From NCBI GenBank assembly GCA_945829235.1, contig CALZUA010000020.1:1-56945 (forward strand): a stretch of DNA of 56,945 nucleotides, read 5' to 3'. The notes beneath the pieces are model-generated. The model was not told the origin of the DNA. It was given only the letters and a program-made list of their open reading frames with translations, and ran no database searches. The DNA is from an uncultured Clostridia bacterium (lineage in GTDB: Bacteria > Bacillota > Clostridia > Oscillospirales > Ruminococcaceae). Positions 43,391-52,356 of the stretch are shown here, one piece after another (the stretch's first letter is position 1; each line of letters opens with the position of its first letter). The position numbers and the translations under genes are program-made.

Positions 43391-43420
43391 GCCTCCGATA
43401 TCATACGGAGGCAATTTTTA
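43391..43420 (+). terminator. Terminator of ksgA
   Basis: GCCTCCG (43391-43397) pairs with CGGAGGC (43406-43412), followed by AATTTTT. Confidence 0.8.
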
Positions 43421-43471
43421 TGCCCGCAAGCGAAAATCCATTTTAACTCGCGCGTCTTGCTGATTATCGAC

Positions 43472-43505
43472 AAAAAAGGCTGTCATTTGCGACAGCCTTT
43501 CGTTT
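43472..43505 (-). terminator. Terminator of the BMP lipoprotein gene
   Basis: AAAGGCTGTC and GACAGCCTTT form a 10-bp stem; on the minus strand the hairpin is followed by TTTTTT-G text. It can act in both directions. Confidence 0.8.
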
Positions 43506-43511
43506 TGCAAT

Positions 43512-44678
43512 TTAACTCTTGATTTCAAACGTGTTCGGCGCACTGGTCTGCGGCTTGCGGAAATTCCCGACCGGCTCCACTCCCAGCACATACCAATCCA
43601 TTCCGTAAATCTGCGCCTCGCTCATCGTGTCCGTCTGCATATAGCGCACGTTTCCGAGCGTATCCCTTAACTCGCCGCTGAAAATTTTCGCTTTTCCCGA
43701 CGTGAGAAGCGGCACAATCTCGTCGATAATGTCCTGCGTTCGTTTGTCCGCGTTTGACGTCGCCTGCGAGATATTTATGATGCCGTTCGCCATCGAGCCT
43801 TTGTAAACATCAGGCTCCCAAGTTTCCATTTTCAGCTGTTTGAACTGCGATACAAACAAGCTGTCCCGCTTTGCGTAGAAATACATCAGCATATTCTTGT
43901 ACTTGTCCTCAGCACCGCTGTAATCGAGGTTCCCGATGAATTTCACGCCCTTTTGCTCGCAGTAATCCGCTGTGTACGGCGACTCGGTGTAGCTGATTAT
44001 CACATCGCAGCCCTCGCCCAGCAACGCATCAACCGCCTGTTTAATCTCGCTGTTCTCGGTTGCACCCGCAACGCAAAGCGTACCGTTCGCGAAAACCATT
44101 CTCACGCCCAGCGCCGCCGCATTTGTTGTCGCATAGGTGTAGAGCAGCTCGGGGTCGGCGACAAGCCCGACTTTCTGCGATTTTGAGTTATAAGCCGCGG
44201 CAATTCCCGCGACATAAGCACCCTGATAAGCCGTTTCCGTGTAGCTGAAAACGTTTGCTGTTCCTATCGAGGTTGCGCCGTAATTTATGAAATTCACGTT
44301 CATATATCTGCCAGAAATCGAACTCAGTATATTCGTGAACGTCGGACTGCACGAGATAATCTCGGTGCACCCGTCGGAAACGAGCGCTTTCACCGCGCTC
44401 TCAAAGTCCTGAACCGAAACGCCCTCGATGTACACGGTTTCCACATCGCAGCGCCTTGCGGCTTTTTGGCGCTGGTTGTTGAACTGCCCCGTAACGCCGC
44501 CGTTGTCCGCTTTTTCGTGGAAAATGTACCCGACCTTAACGGGAACGGTTTCCTCCTCGGAGCCGGAGCTGTCGGACGACGAGGACTCGGCAGAAGTTTC
44601 GCCGCTGCAACCCGTCAATCCTATCGTAACGCACAAGGCAAGCGCCGCCGCTATGCCTTTGAGCCATTTTGACATCAT
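43512..44678 (-). CDS. BMP family substrate-binding lipoprotein
   Basis: A lipoprotein of the basic membrane protein (BmpA/Med/PnrA) family, which usually binds purine nucleosides for an ABC importer or acts as a sensor. The signal peptide ends in LTGC (Cys at about 24), followed by a Ser/Glu linker and a periplasmic-binding-like fold (VKVGYIFHEKADNGG; CTEIISCSPTFTN; YQGAYVAGIAAAY; GCDVIISYTESPY). The 388-residue length is slightly above the family's 330-360. No ABC ATPase or permease of this importer type is adjacent, so it is an orphan here. AGGAGG precedes ATG 44678. Confidence 0.88.
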   Translation of the reverse strand: MMSKWLKGIAAALALCVTIGLTGCSGETSAESSSSDSSGSEEETVPVKVGYIFHEKADNGGVTGQFNNQRQKAARRCDVETVYIEGVSVQDFESAVKALVSDGCTEIISCSPTFTNILSSISGRYMNVNFINYGATSIGTANVFSYTETAYQGAYVAGIAAAYNSKSQKVGLVADPELLYTYATTNAAALGVRMVFANGTLCVAGATENSEIKQAVDALLGEGCDVIISYTESPYTADYCEQKGVKFIGNLDYSGAEDKYKNMLMYFYAKRDSLFVSQFKQLKMETWEPDVYKGSMANGIINISQATSNADKRTQDIIDEIVPLLTSGKAKIFSGELRDTLGNVRYMQTDTMSEAQIYGMDWYVLGVEPVGNFRKPQTSAPNTFEIKS

Positions 44679-44838
44679 CTATATAACCTCCTGTTGAATA
44701 AGCGGTTGAAATTACCGATTGTAATAATAAAAGACAATTTTTTCATCTTCTTGAACCATTATAACATATTTTCAAAAAAAAATCATTACTTTTTTTAAAT
44801 ATTTATAAGTTTATCTTTATTTTTTTGAAAAAATGTGT

Positions 44839-44844
44839 TATAAT
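44839..44844 (+). promoter_or_regulatory. Probable -10 box of the PrsA-like gene
   Basis: TATAAT at 44839-44844; the -35 region at 17 bases is a poor match. Confidence 0.4.
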
Positions 44845-44887
44845 GAAGTGAATATAACTTTTAAACCCCAAGCGAAAGGAAATTTTT

Positions 44888-46141
44888 ATGAAATTTACCA
44901 AATTATTCCGTGCCGCCGCCGCGGTTGTTTTATCGGCAACACTCTGCGGCTGTTCAATAAAGTTTGGCACAAACATCAAGCCCGACAACAACCGCTACGT
45001 TGCCAAGCCCTCGGACAGCGCGCTTTTGGACAAGCTCGGCGTGACCTACGCGGAATTTATGAACGATTATACCTATTATCTCAATTATATGGGCATAAAG
45101 GACGATACCGAGGAAAGTGTTGCGGAAACCTGCAAGAGCCGCCGTACCGCTATTATCGAGAGCCTTATTCTCGAGAAGGTTTGCCGGATAAAAGCTGAGG
45201 AATACGGCGTGACCGAGCTTACCGAAACGGAGGAGGAGCAAGTCAAGACTTCGGCAGACTCTATCATCAACGATAGAATAAGCTACTACGCCGCCAATGC
45301 CGACTACGGAAGCGTTGACCCGTCAACCCTCAGCGATGAGGAAAAGCTCAAACGCGGCGGCGAGGAGCTTGACAAGGCGCTCGCGGAGTATGGCTTTACC
45401 CGTGATGAATATTACGAGAAACAAAAGAGATATATGCTCGGATTTAAGGTAATGAAGGCTGTCGGCGAGGAACTCGGACGTTCCGAAGCCGAGAAAATCT
45501 TCGATGAAAACGCGAAAATCAGCAAGGAAACCTACGAGAGCGATGTTTCCTATTACGAGCAAAGCAATCTTTCGCAGTATTATATACCCGAGGGTTCGCG
45601 CCTTATAAAGCACATTCTGATCGGATTTTCAAATGAGGACATTTCTTCAATTCAATCTCTGCGTTCATCGGGTGATGATGAAGGTGCCGACAAGCTCCGT
45701 CAGGAAAAAGCAGACGCTCTTGCCGACAAGGTGAACGAGGTTATCGGGAAACTGGACGCTGGCGAGAACTGGGATACCGTTTCCAACACCTACACCTCCG
45801 ATAAAACAGGCAACACCTATTATCCCGACGGTTATCTTCTCGTTCCGAACGGCACGTCCTTTATGAAGGAATTTCAGGCGGAGGCGTTTGTTCCCGAGAA
45901 AATCGGTGACAGAACAACCTGCGTTACCGATTACGGCGTGCATATAATGTTATACGCGGACGATGCGAAGATTACCGAAAGTGACAAGAAAACCGTTGTT
46001 GATAACATTTTTGCCTCCCTCACGCAACAGGAATTTATCAACAAAACCAACGAGTGGATTAAGGGTTATGGATTTTACGACAATATTGATTACGACATTC
46101 TCAAAATAGACAAGCCTGATGATGAACAGACCTCTGAATAA
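44888..46141 (+). CDS. PrsA-like foldase lipoprotein (SurA/parvulin type)
   Basis: An extracytoplasmic chaperone/peptidyl-prolyl isomerase candidate. The signal peptide ends in the lipobox LCGC (Cys at about 22). Residues 50-235 are helical like the SurA N-domain; residues about 240-390 hold a parvulin-like segment (RLIKHILIGF, then GENWDTVSNTYTSDKTG, GYLLVPNGTSFMKEFQAEAF, DYGVHIMLY). The PpiC signature is recognisable though divergent, so isomerase activity is uncertain. 417 residues. ATG 44888 has AAAGGAAA. The next gene starts about 30 bases downstream. Confidence 0.85.
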   Translation: MKFTKLFRAAAAVVLSATLCGCSIKFGTNIKPDNNRYVAKPSDSALLDKLGVTYAEFMNDYTYYLNYMGIKDDTEESVAETCKSRRTAIIESLILEKVCRIKAEEYGVTELTETEEEQVKTSADSIINDRISYYAANADYGSVDPSTLSDEEKLKRGGEELDKALAEYGFTRDEYYEKQKRYMLGFKVMKAVGEELGRSEAEKIFDENAKISKETYESDVSYYEQSNLSQYYIPEGSRLIKHILIGFSNEDISSIQSLRSSGDDEGADKLRQEKADALADKVNEVIGKLDAGENWDTVSNTYTSDKTGNTYYPDGYLLVPNGTSFMKEFQAEAFVPEKIGDRTTCVTDYGVHIMLYADDAKITESDKKTVVDNIFASLTQQEFINKTNEWIKGYGFYDNIDYDILKIDKPDDEQTSE

Positions 46142-46170
46142 TTGACTATCAAAGAGAACGGAGTTTGACG

Positions 46171-47457
46171 ATGAACACACCGATTTGTAATTTTCTCGAA
46201 AAGTACACGGGCGAAAACCGATTAAGACTTCATATGCCGGGTCACAACGGCGAGGTCCCGCACGACATAACCGAGATTTTCGGCGCGGACGAGCTGTACT
46301 CCTCCGATGTTTCGGGCGGCATTATCGGCACAAGTGAGGAGATTGCCGCAGGACTTTTCGGCGCAAAAAAGACCTGCTATTCTTGTGGCGGAAGCACTCT
46401 TGCAATTCAAGCCGCGCTTGCTCTTCTCAAGGCGAGGGGCTGTCGGAAGATTGCCGCATCGCGCTATTCGCACCGGTCGTTGGTTTCGGCGGCAACGCTT
46501 CTTCGGCTGGACATAAAGTGGCTCTACCCGAACGAGTACCTCAGCGCAGACGTTACCTATAACGCCGAGTCGATTTCGGGAGTGGACGCTTTGTTTATCA
46601 CGAATATTGACTATTACGGCGGCACTTGGAAATTCGTTAAGCCGAACATTCCCGTTGTTATCGACAACGCACACGGTTCTTATCTGAAATTTGTGGACAA
46701 GCGCAAGTTCGGCACGGAGTATGTTCACCCGCTGGAGCTTGGATATCCGATGATGGTTGCCGAGTCCGCGCACAAAACGCTTCCCGTTCTCACGGGGGGC
46801 GCGTACTTACATTTTGCAAACGGTGCCGATGGAACGCGTGCTAAGGAAATGATGGCAATGTTCGGCTCGTCAAGCCCGTCTTATCTTGTTCTTGAGAGCC
46901 TTGACAGGTTCAACGGAATAATTTCGGACAACGCCCAGCTCATCAACAACGCCTGCGAAGCGGTTCTTGAACTCAAGGAGCGCCTTACCCGCGCGGGTAT
47001 TCCGCTTAAAAAGAGCGACCCGTTGCGCGTTACCATAAACGCGCGCGAGTGCGGTCTGAGCGGTTTCGATTACGCGAGAGGGCTTCGCGCAAACGGCGTT
47101 GAATGTGAGATGGCTGATGAAAACTATGTTGTGATGATGTTCTCGGCGCTTACCACCATTGAGGACTGCGAACGCGCTGAAATGGCGGCACTTTTCGTTA
47201 CAATGAACGCACCGAAGCCGCTTGTAAAGTATCCCGTTATCAAGCCGAAGGTTGAAATGCCGGTTTATGAGGCTATGTTCAAGCCGCAGAAAATTGTACC
47301 TATCGAAAATTCAAGCGGCGAGGTTTGCGCGGGACTGAAATGTCCTTGCCCGCCCGGAGTTCCGCTTGTAATGCCGGGTGAAGCTATTGATAGTACCGTT
47401 ATCGACGCGCTCAAAATCTACGGCGTAAAAACCGTTCCTGTCATCGCGAAAAGCTAG
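46171..47457 (+). CDS. Orn/Lys/Arg decarboxylase family PLP enzyme (short form)
   Basis: A PLP-dependent fold-type I enzyme related to arginine/lysine/ornithine decarboxylases. ATG 46171 with GGAG seven bases upstream gives 428 residues. LHMPGHNG near residue 27, the VIDNAHGSYLKF Asp/His pair and the PLP lysine in ESAHKTLPVLTGGAYL are all present. A reduced C-terminal domain ends in CPPGVPLVMPGEAI. This is the YaaO-like short class, often found next to tmk and DNA polymerase delta-prime genes, but not so here. Substrate unproven. Confidence 0.9.
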   Translation: MNTPICNFLEKYTGENRLRLHMPGHNGEVPHDITEIFGADELYSSDVSGGIIGTSEEIAAGLFGAKKTCYSCGGSTLAIQAALALLKARGCRKIAASRYSHRSLVSAATLLRLDIKWLYPNEYLSADVTYNAESISGVDALFITNIDYYGGTWKFVKPNIPVVIDNAHGSYLKFVDKRKFGTEYVHPLELGYPMMVAESAHKTLPVLTGGAYLHFANGADGTRAKEMMAMFGSSSPSYLVLESLDRFNGIISDNAQLINNACEAVLELKERLTRAGIPLKKSDPLRVTINARECGLSGFDYARGLRANGVECEMADENYVVMMFSALTTIEDCERAEMAALFVTMNAPKPLVKYPVIKPKVEMPVYEAMFKPQKIVPIENSSGEVCAGLKCPCPPGVPLVMPGEAIDSTVIDALKIYGVKTVPVIAKS

Positions 47458-47684
47458 TCGTAGACCTCAATTTGTTCTCCTTACCGCAAATGCTTTGTTC
47501 GTGAGCTCGCTTTGTACGTTCAGCCGGCAAGGCGGTGCGCCCGTTTTTCGCTTCGCGAAAAACCCGCGAGCTTCGCTCGCGGCGCCGCGAAGCGGCGGGG
47601 CGCTCCGCCTACTCGGACGTGGCAGGGAGCAAGCTAGCGGAACGAGCCGGTTTGTGGCGGCGCAGAAACCAAAAAATGAGGCGG
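47458..47684. repeat. Intergenic GC-rich mini-hairpin cluster
   Basis: No gene. Bases about 47533-47600 hold consecutive short palindromes with TTC loops (GAA on the minus strand): TTTTTCGC-TTC-GCGAAAAA, CGCGAGC-TTC-GCTCGCG and GCCGC-GAA-GCGGC. This is the same mini-hairpin style as 17652-17745, here mostly in minus orientation, downstream of the bPH2 gene. Confidence 0.65.
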
Positions 47685-48887
47685 TCAAGCACGGTCTAGC
47701 GAGGACTCGGGTATCAGGCGCGCGGTACAAATTTTGCGCTCAGTGAGGGCGATTTTGACGGTACACAAACCCGAAAGTTGTTGAAAAACAGTCTGTCGGC
47801 GAACAGCGCCGCTGATAAGGGTTGTCGGGAAGAACGCTGTGTACAAAGCAGCGCTCCTCCGTGTTGAAATCATCGTATAATCCTCGGAGAACGAGCTTTC
47901 CGCGCTCCTCATATACAGGAAAAAGAGCGCGAACAAGTACGCCGAGATTACAATTCCGGCGGTGAGGACGGTTCGTGTGATAAGCGCGGAGCCGTTGCCC
48001 GTGATAAACAGTAACGCAAGCATTGCCGAAAAGCCGATAAACAGCCACATCGGCAGTATGCAGTGCCCGAAAACCGCGCGGCTTGGGCTTTTGACAAGAT
48101 TAGCCCCACGAGTTCTAACACCGAAGAACGAGCGCAGTATTTTTCCGCGTACTTTCCCGCTTGCGCACGGAAAAACCATTACCCCGCGGCAGTACATCGG
48201 CGCGCGTTTTGTGATAAGCGAAAACAGTGTTGTTCGGGAAACGACAGCCGCGGTATTTAGTACAAGTTGGTTTTCATATAATGTAATCAGACCGCTTTTG
48301 ACGTAAACCGAGCCGTTTCCCGAGCTTAATTCAAAGCGCGACAGCGTGAGGATTTTCCGAATAAACGCGAAAAGCCAAGCCACAATCGCGAAAATTCCAA
48401 GAAAAACCGCTGTTCTCGGAAGGACAATGTGCGCGATTGAGAGCGCTTTTGTCACGCTCTCGGCTGTCGTGAAAATCGCGTGGATTATCCCGTCAAAGTA
48501 GCTCCCGCCGAAAATTTTCGCGATTTTCCGGAGCGTCACCGCGAAAACTGCTATTCCTGTAAGTGCACGCGTGTCGATAAACGCGCCGAAAATCCTCTCG
48601 GGAAACCGCGGTTTCAGGCAAACATTTCCGCGCTTCGGCAGAAAATCGGGTGTTTCGTCCTCGGCGAGGTATAACACGACTTTCCCGTTCTGCGTGAAAA
48701 GCGTGACTTCCTTCGCGTTTATCAACCGCATAAACAGCGTGCGGCGGGTCTGTGCGCGGACAATATCGGCGCGGTTTAACAGCGTGGTTTTGCGTATAAA
48801 AATCCGTTTTTCGAGAACAATCAAATTGCCTTTAATTTCGAGTTTAACGAAAAATTTTCGCAGAATATAAAAAAGAATTATTTTCAT
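47685..48887 (-). CDS. Membrane protein with bacterial PH (bPH2) domains
   Basis: ATG 48887 gives 400 residues, with AAGGAA upstream. The N-terminal part (about 10-90) and the middle part (about 190-260, SRFELSSGNGSVYVKSGLITLYENQLVL) resemble bPH2/YdbT-type PH domains. Hydrophobic segments lie near 105-125, 135-175, 285-330. YdbT/YdbS-like proteins are membrane proteins of unclear function, sometimes linked to antimicrobial tolerance. The start is only 13 bases from the divergent glmU start. Moderately sure of the family. Confidence 0.72.
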   Translation of the reverse strand: MKIILFYILRKFFVKLEIKGNLIVLEKRIFIRKTTLLNRADIVRAQTRRTLFMRLINAKEVTLFTQNGKVVLYLAEDETPDFLPKRGNVCLKPRFPERIFGAFIDTRALTGIAVFAVTLRKIAKIFGGSYFDGIIHAIFTTAESVTKALSIAHIVLPRTAVFLGIFAIVAWLFAFIRKILTLSRFELSSGNGSVYVKSGLITLYENQLVLNTAAVVSRTTLFSLITKRAPMYCRGVMVFPCASGKVRGKILRSFFGVRTRGANLVKSPSRAVFGHCILPMWLFIGFSAMLALLFITGNGSALITRTVLTAGIVISAYLFALFFLYMRSAESSFSEDYTMISTRRSAALYTAFFPTTLISGAVRRQTVFQQLSGLCTVKIALTERKICTARLIPESSLDRA

Positions 48888-48900
48888 AGGGGGTTCCTTT

Positions 48901-50268
48901 ATGACTACCGGTTGCGTAATTTTAGCGGGCGGCGCGGGCAAGCGTATGAAGTCCGACAAGCCCAAGGTGCTTTGCGAGCTGTTGAAAAAGCCGATGCTCG
49001 GGTGGGTGCTTGACACCGCCGAGGAGTTCGGATTCGACAAAATCGGCGTTGTCACGGGGCACAAACGTGAGCTTACAGAGGAATTTATTTCGCAGAATTA
49101 CGACAAAATAAGTACATACTATCAGGACGAGCAAAAGGGAACAGGCGATGCGGCGGCTCGCGCAGTCGAGCTGATAAAGAGCGTTGACCGAGTTTGTGTG
49201 CTCTGTGGCGATGCTCCGCTGATGGACGTGCAAACGCTGAAAAACGCGCTAGAGTTGCACGAAAAAACGAACGTGGGCGTTACCGTGATTTCGGCGAAGC
49301 TCGAAAATCCTTTCGGCTACGGGAGAATTGTCCGCGATAATTCGGGAAAATTTCTCGCAATCCGTGAACAAAAGGATTGTTCCCCTGAAGAACAAAAAAT
49401 ATGCGAGGTGAACGGCGGCGCTTATTGGTTCAACTCGGCGGATTTGCTCGAAGCGCTCCCAAAGCTCAACAACAAAAACGCAAGCGGCGAGTTTTATCTC
49501 ACGGACTGCGTTGAAATTATCGGAAACGCCGCGGCTTATATCTGCGAACAGCCCGAAACTATCTCGGGCGCGAATACCCGAAAAGACCTTTTCGCGCTCA
49601 ATAACACGGTTCGCGAGAAAATCCTGTATAAGCTGATGGACGAGGGCGTTTCGTTCATCACGCTCGATGGTATTATAATAGGTAAGGACGTGAAAATCGG
49701 CACGGACACGCTGATTTTGCCGAACACCATTATCACGGGAAAAACAGTTATCGGCAAAAACTGTGAAATCGGCGCAAATTCTCACATCGAGGACTGCACA
49801 ATCGGCGACAATGTTGTTCTCGACAACGTGAAAGCTGTTTCTTCGACAATCGAGGACGATGTTAAAATCGGTCCGTTTTCTCAGCTTCGTCCGGGGTGTG
49901 TTATCAAAAAGGGCGTTAAAATCGGTGATTTTGTTGAAATCAAGAACAGCAACATCGGCGAAAACACCGCGGTTGCTCACCTCACTTATCTCGGCGACAG
50001 CGATGTCGGGCGCGGCGTAAACTTTGGCTGTGGGTGCGTTACCGCGAACTATGACGGCGTGAAAAAGCACCGCACCGAAATCGGCTCGCACGCTTTTATC
50101 GGGTGCAATACAAATCTCATCGCTCCCGTTAAAATCGGCGAAAATGCGGCAACCGGCGCGGGTTCAACAATAACGGTTGATGTTCCCGAAAACGCGCTTG
50201 CCGTTGAGCGCGGAAAAGCAAAGATTTACGAGAATTGGCACGGGAATTTTGAGAGAAAGAAAAAATAA
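48901..50268 (+). CDS. glmU: Bifunctional UDP-GlcNAc pyrophosphorylase / glucosamine-1-phosphate acetyltransferase
   Basis: Makes UDP-N-acetylglucosamine for the cell wall. The 455 residues have the N-terminal uridyltransferase motif LAGGAGKRMKSDKPK, QKGTGDAA and GDAPLM, then a left-handed beta helix (hexapeptide repeats from about 255) with the acetyltransferase residues in HLTYLGDSDVG, NFGCGCVTANYDG and ATGAGSTI. Length typical. AGGGGG precedes ATG 48901. Its usual partner prs is not adjacent. Confidence 0.97.
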   Translation: MTTGCVILAGGAGKRMKSDKPKVLCELLKKPMLGWVLDTAEEFGFDKIGVVTGHKRELTEEFISQNYDKISTYYQDEQKGTGDAAARAVELIKSVDRVCVLCGDAPLMDVQTLKNALELHEKTNVGVTVISAKLENPFGYGRIVRDNSGKFLAIREQKDCSPEEQKICEVNGGAYWFNSADLLEALPKLNNKNASGEFYLTDCVEIIGNAAAYICEQPETISGANTRKDLFALNNTVREKILYKLMDEGVSFITLDGIIIGKDVKIGTDTLILPNTIITGKTVIGKNCEIGANSHIEDCTIGDNVVLDNVKAVSSTIEDDVKIGPFSQLRPGCVIKKGVKIGDFVEIKNSNIGENTAVAHLTYLGDSDVGRGVNFGCGCVTANYDGVKKHRTEIGSHAFIGCNTNLIAPVKIGENAATGAGSTITVDVPENALAVERGKAKIYENWHGNFERKKK

Positions 50269-50358
50269 CTTGCTTTTATTTGGGGACAAAGGGAAAATGT
50301 ATAATCTGCAAAACGGTTAATAGGGACGGAAAAAGCCTTGACGAAAAGGGTGGTTAAA

Positions 50359-50880
50359 ATGAAAGCGTTAGTCGTTGTTGATTATCAGGTTGATTTTGTT
50401 AACGGCGCTCTCGGCTTTGAGGGCGCGGAGTTGCTCGAACCCATCATTGTCCAAAAAATTGAAGAAACTCGCGCCGAGGGCGGGAAAATCATCTTCACGC
50501 TCGACACGCATTATGAGAATTACCTCGAAACCGCCGAGGGGAAAAAGCTCCCCGTGCCGCACTGTATCGACGGTTCGGACGGGCACAAGCTCTTTGGAAA
50601 GGTCGCGGACTGCGTTGATACACGCACCGATTTGGTGATAAAAAAGCGCGCGTTTGGCTCAATGGATTTGGCGGTTGTGCTGAAGAAATTCGCATTTGAC
50701 GAGGTGGAGCTTTGCGGGCTGGTCACGGATATTTGCGTTGTTTCAAACGCGATAATAGCGAAAGCCGCGCTCCCCGAAGCGAGAATTATTGTTGACAGCA
50801 AGGCTTGCGGTTCGGGAAACAGGCAGGCTCACGAAAACGCGCTCGGTGTTATGCGCGGAGTTCAGATTGATGTGATTTAG
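50359..50880 (+). CDS. pncA: Nicotinamidase (isochorismatase family)
   Basis: Hydrolyses nicotinamide to nicotinate for NAD salvage. ATG 50359 behind AAGGGTGG gives 173 residues. The catalytic Asp lies in VDYQVDFVNGAL, metal and active-site His/Asp in LDTHYENY and VPHCIDGSDGHKL, the catalytic Lys in IKKRAFGS, and the nucleophile Cys in GLVTDICVVSNA. It is followed by pncB, which uses the product, so the substrate call is firmer than for the family alone. Confidence 0.93.
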   Translation: MKALVVVDYQVDFVNGALGFEGAELLEPIIVQKIEETRAEGGKIIFTLDTHYENYLETAEGKKLPVPHCIDGSDGHKLFGKVADCVDTRTDLVIKKRAFGSMDLAVVLKKFAFDEVELCGLVTDICVVSNAIIAKAALPEARIIVDSKACGSGNRQAHENALGVMRGVQIDVI

Positions 50881-50893
50881 GGGAGGGCAAGCG

Positions 50894-52339
50894 ATGATTA
50901 CCGAACAGAATTGCACGATGCTGTGCGACTTTTACCAGCTCACGATGGGCAACGGTTACTTCAAATCCAAGCACAAGGACACAATCGCGTATTTCGATGT
51001 GTTTTTCCGCAGAGTGCCCGACAACGGCGGCTTCGCGGTCTGCGCGGGTCTGGAGCAGGTTATCGGGTATATCGAAAACCTGCATTTTGATGACGATGAT
51101 ATCGAGTTTCTTCGCAAAAAGGGGATTTTTGACGAGGAATTTCTCGAGTATTTGCGGAATTTTAAGTTCGAGGGCGACATCTTCGCGATACCCGAGGGAA
51201 CGCCCGTTTTTCCCTACGAACCGCTGATTACGGTGCGCGCGCCCGCTATTCAGGCGCAGTTGATTGAAACGATGCTGTTGCTTCTCGTAAATCACCAGTC
51301 GCTGATTGCCACAAAAGCGAACAGAATTGTGCGCGCGGCAAAAGGGAGAGCGATTTCGGAGTTCGGTTCGCGGAGAGCGCAGGGCGCTTCGGGAGCTGTG
51401 CTTGGCGCGAGGGCGGCTTACATCGGCGGATGCGGCGGCACGGCTTGCGTGCTTTCGGACAAGCTCTTCGGCGTTCCGGCAACAGGCACGATGGCGCACT
51501 CTTGGGTGCAGATGTTTGACACGGAACTGGAGGCGTTCGAGGAATATTGCCGCGTTTATCCCGACAGCACAACGTTGCTTGTTGACACCTACAACGTCCT
51601 AAAATCGGGTGTTCCGAATGCAATTAAGGCGTTTGACAACGTGCTGAAACCGCTTGGCAAACGACCTGTCGGCATTCGGCTTGACTCGGGAGATATCGCG
51701 TATCTTTCGGTTGAAGCGCGGAAAATGCTGGACGAGGCGGGCTATCCCGACTGCAAGATTGTCGCGTCAAATTCGCTTGATGAGCACATCATCGCCGACT
51801 TGCTAAGTCAAGGCGCGAAAATTGACCTTTTCGGCGTGGGCGAGCGGCTGATTACCGCTTCCTCCGAGCCTGTTTTCGGCGGGGTGTACAAGCTCTGCGC
51901 TGTCGAGGAAAACGGCGAAATCAAGCCGAAAATCAAGATAAGCGAGAATGTCGCAAAAATCACAAACCCGCATTACAAAAAGCTTTACCGCATTTTCGAC
52001 AACAAAACCGGCAAAGCCGAGGCGGATTTGATTTGCGTGTTTGACGAGAAAATTGACGAGAGCAAGCCGCTTGAGCTGTTCGACCCAGATTACACCTGGA
52101 AGCGCAAAACTATGACGGATTTCACCGCGAAGGAGTTGCAGGTTCCCGTGTTCTTGAACGGCAAGCGCGTGTACAACTCGCCGGATATCGCGACCATCAA
52201 AAAGTACTGCGCGGAACAGCTCGACACAATGTGGGACTCGGTTTTGCGGTTCGAGAACCCGCATCGGTACTATGTCGATTTGTCCGAGAAATTGTGGAAT
52301 ATCAAGCACAACCTTTTGTCCGATAAAGGAAAATCTTAA
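50894..52339 (+). CDS. pncB: Nicotinate phosphoribosyltransferase
   Basis: Converts nicotinate and PRPP to nicotinate mononucleotide. The 481 residues show LCDFYQLTMGNGYF at the start, FRRVPDNGGFAVCAGLEQ, EFGSRRAQG with the phosphate-binding Arg, GTMAHSWVQMF, the VDTYN region, and GIRLDSGDIAYLS with the active-site Asp. It starts 13 bases after pncA behind GGGGAGGG and forms an NAD salvage pair with it. Confidence 0.96.
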   Translation: MITEQNCTMLCDFYQLTMGNGYFKSKHKDTIAYFDVFFRRVPDNGGFAVCAGLEQVIGYIENLHFDDDDIEFLRKKGIFDEEFLEYLRNFKFEGDIFAIPEGTPVFPYEPLITVRAPAIQAQLIETMLLLLVNHQSLIATKANRIVRAAKGRAISEFGSRRAQGASGAVLGARAAYIGGCGGTACVLSDKLFGVPATGTMAHSWVQMFDTELEAFEEYCRVYPDSTTLLVDTYNVLKSGVPNAIKAFDNVLKPLGKRPVGIRLDSGDIAYLSVEARKMLDEAGYPDCKIVASNSLDEHIIADLLSQGAKIDLFGVGERLITASSEPVFGGVYKLCAVEENGEIKPKIKISENVAKITNPHYKKLYRIFDNKTGKAEADLICVFDEKIDESKPLELFDPDYTWKRKTMTDFTAKELQVPVFLNGKRVYNSPDIATIKKYCAEQLDTMWDSVLRFENPHRYYVDLSEKLWNIKHNLLSDKGKS

Positions 52340-52356
52340 TTCCGGAGGTGAGCCGC

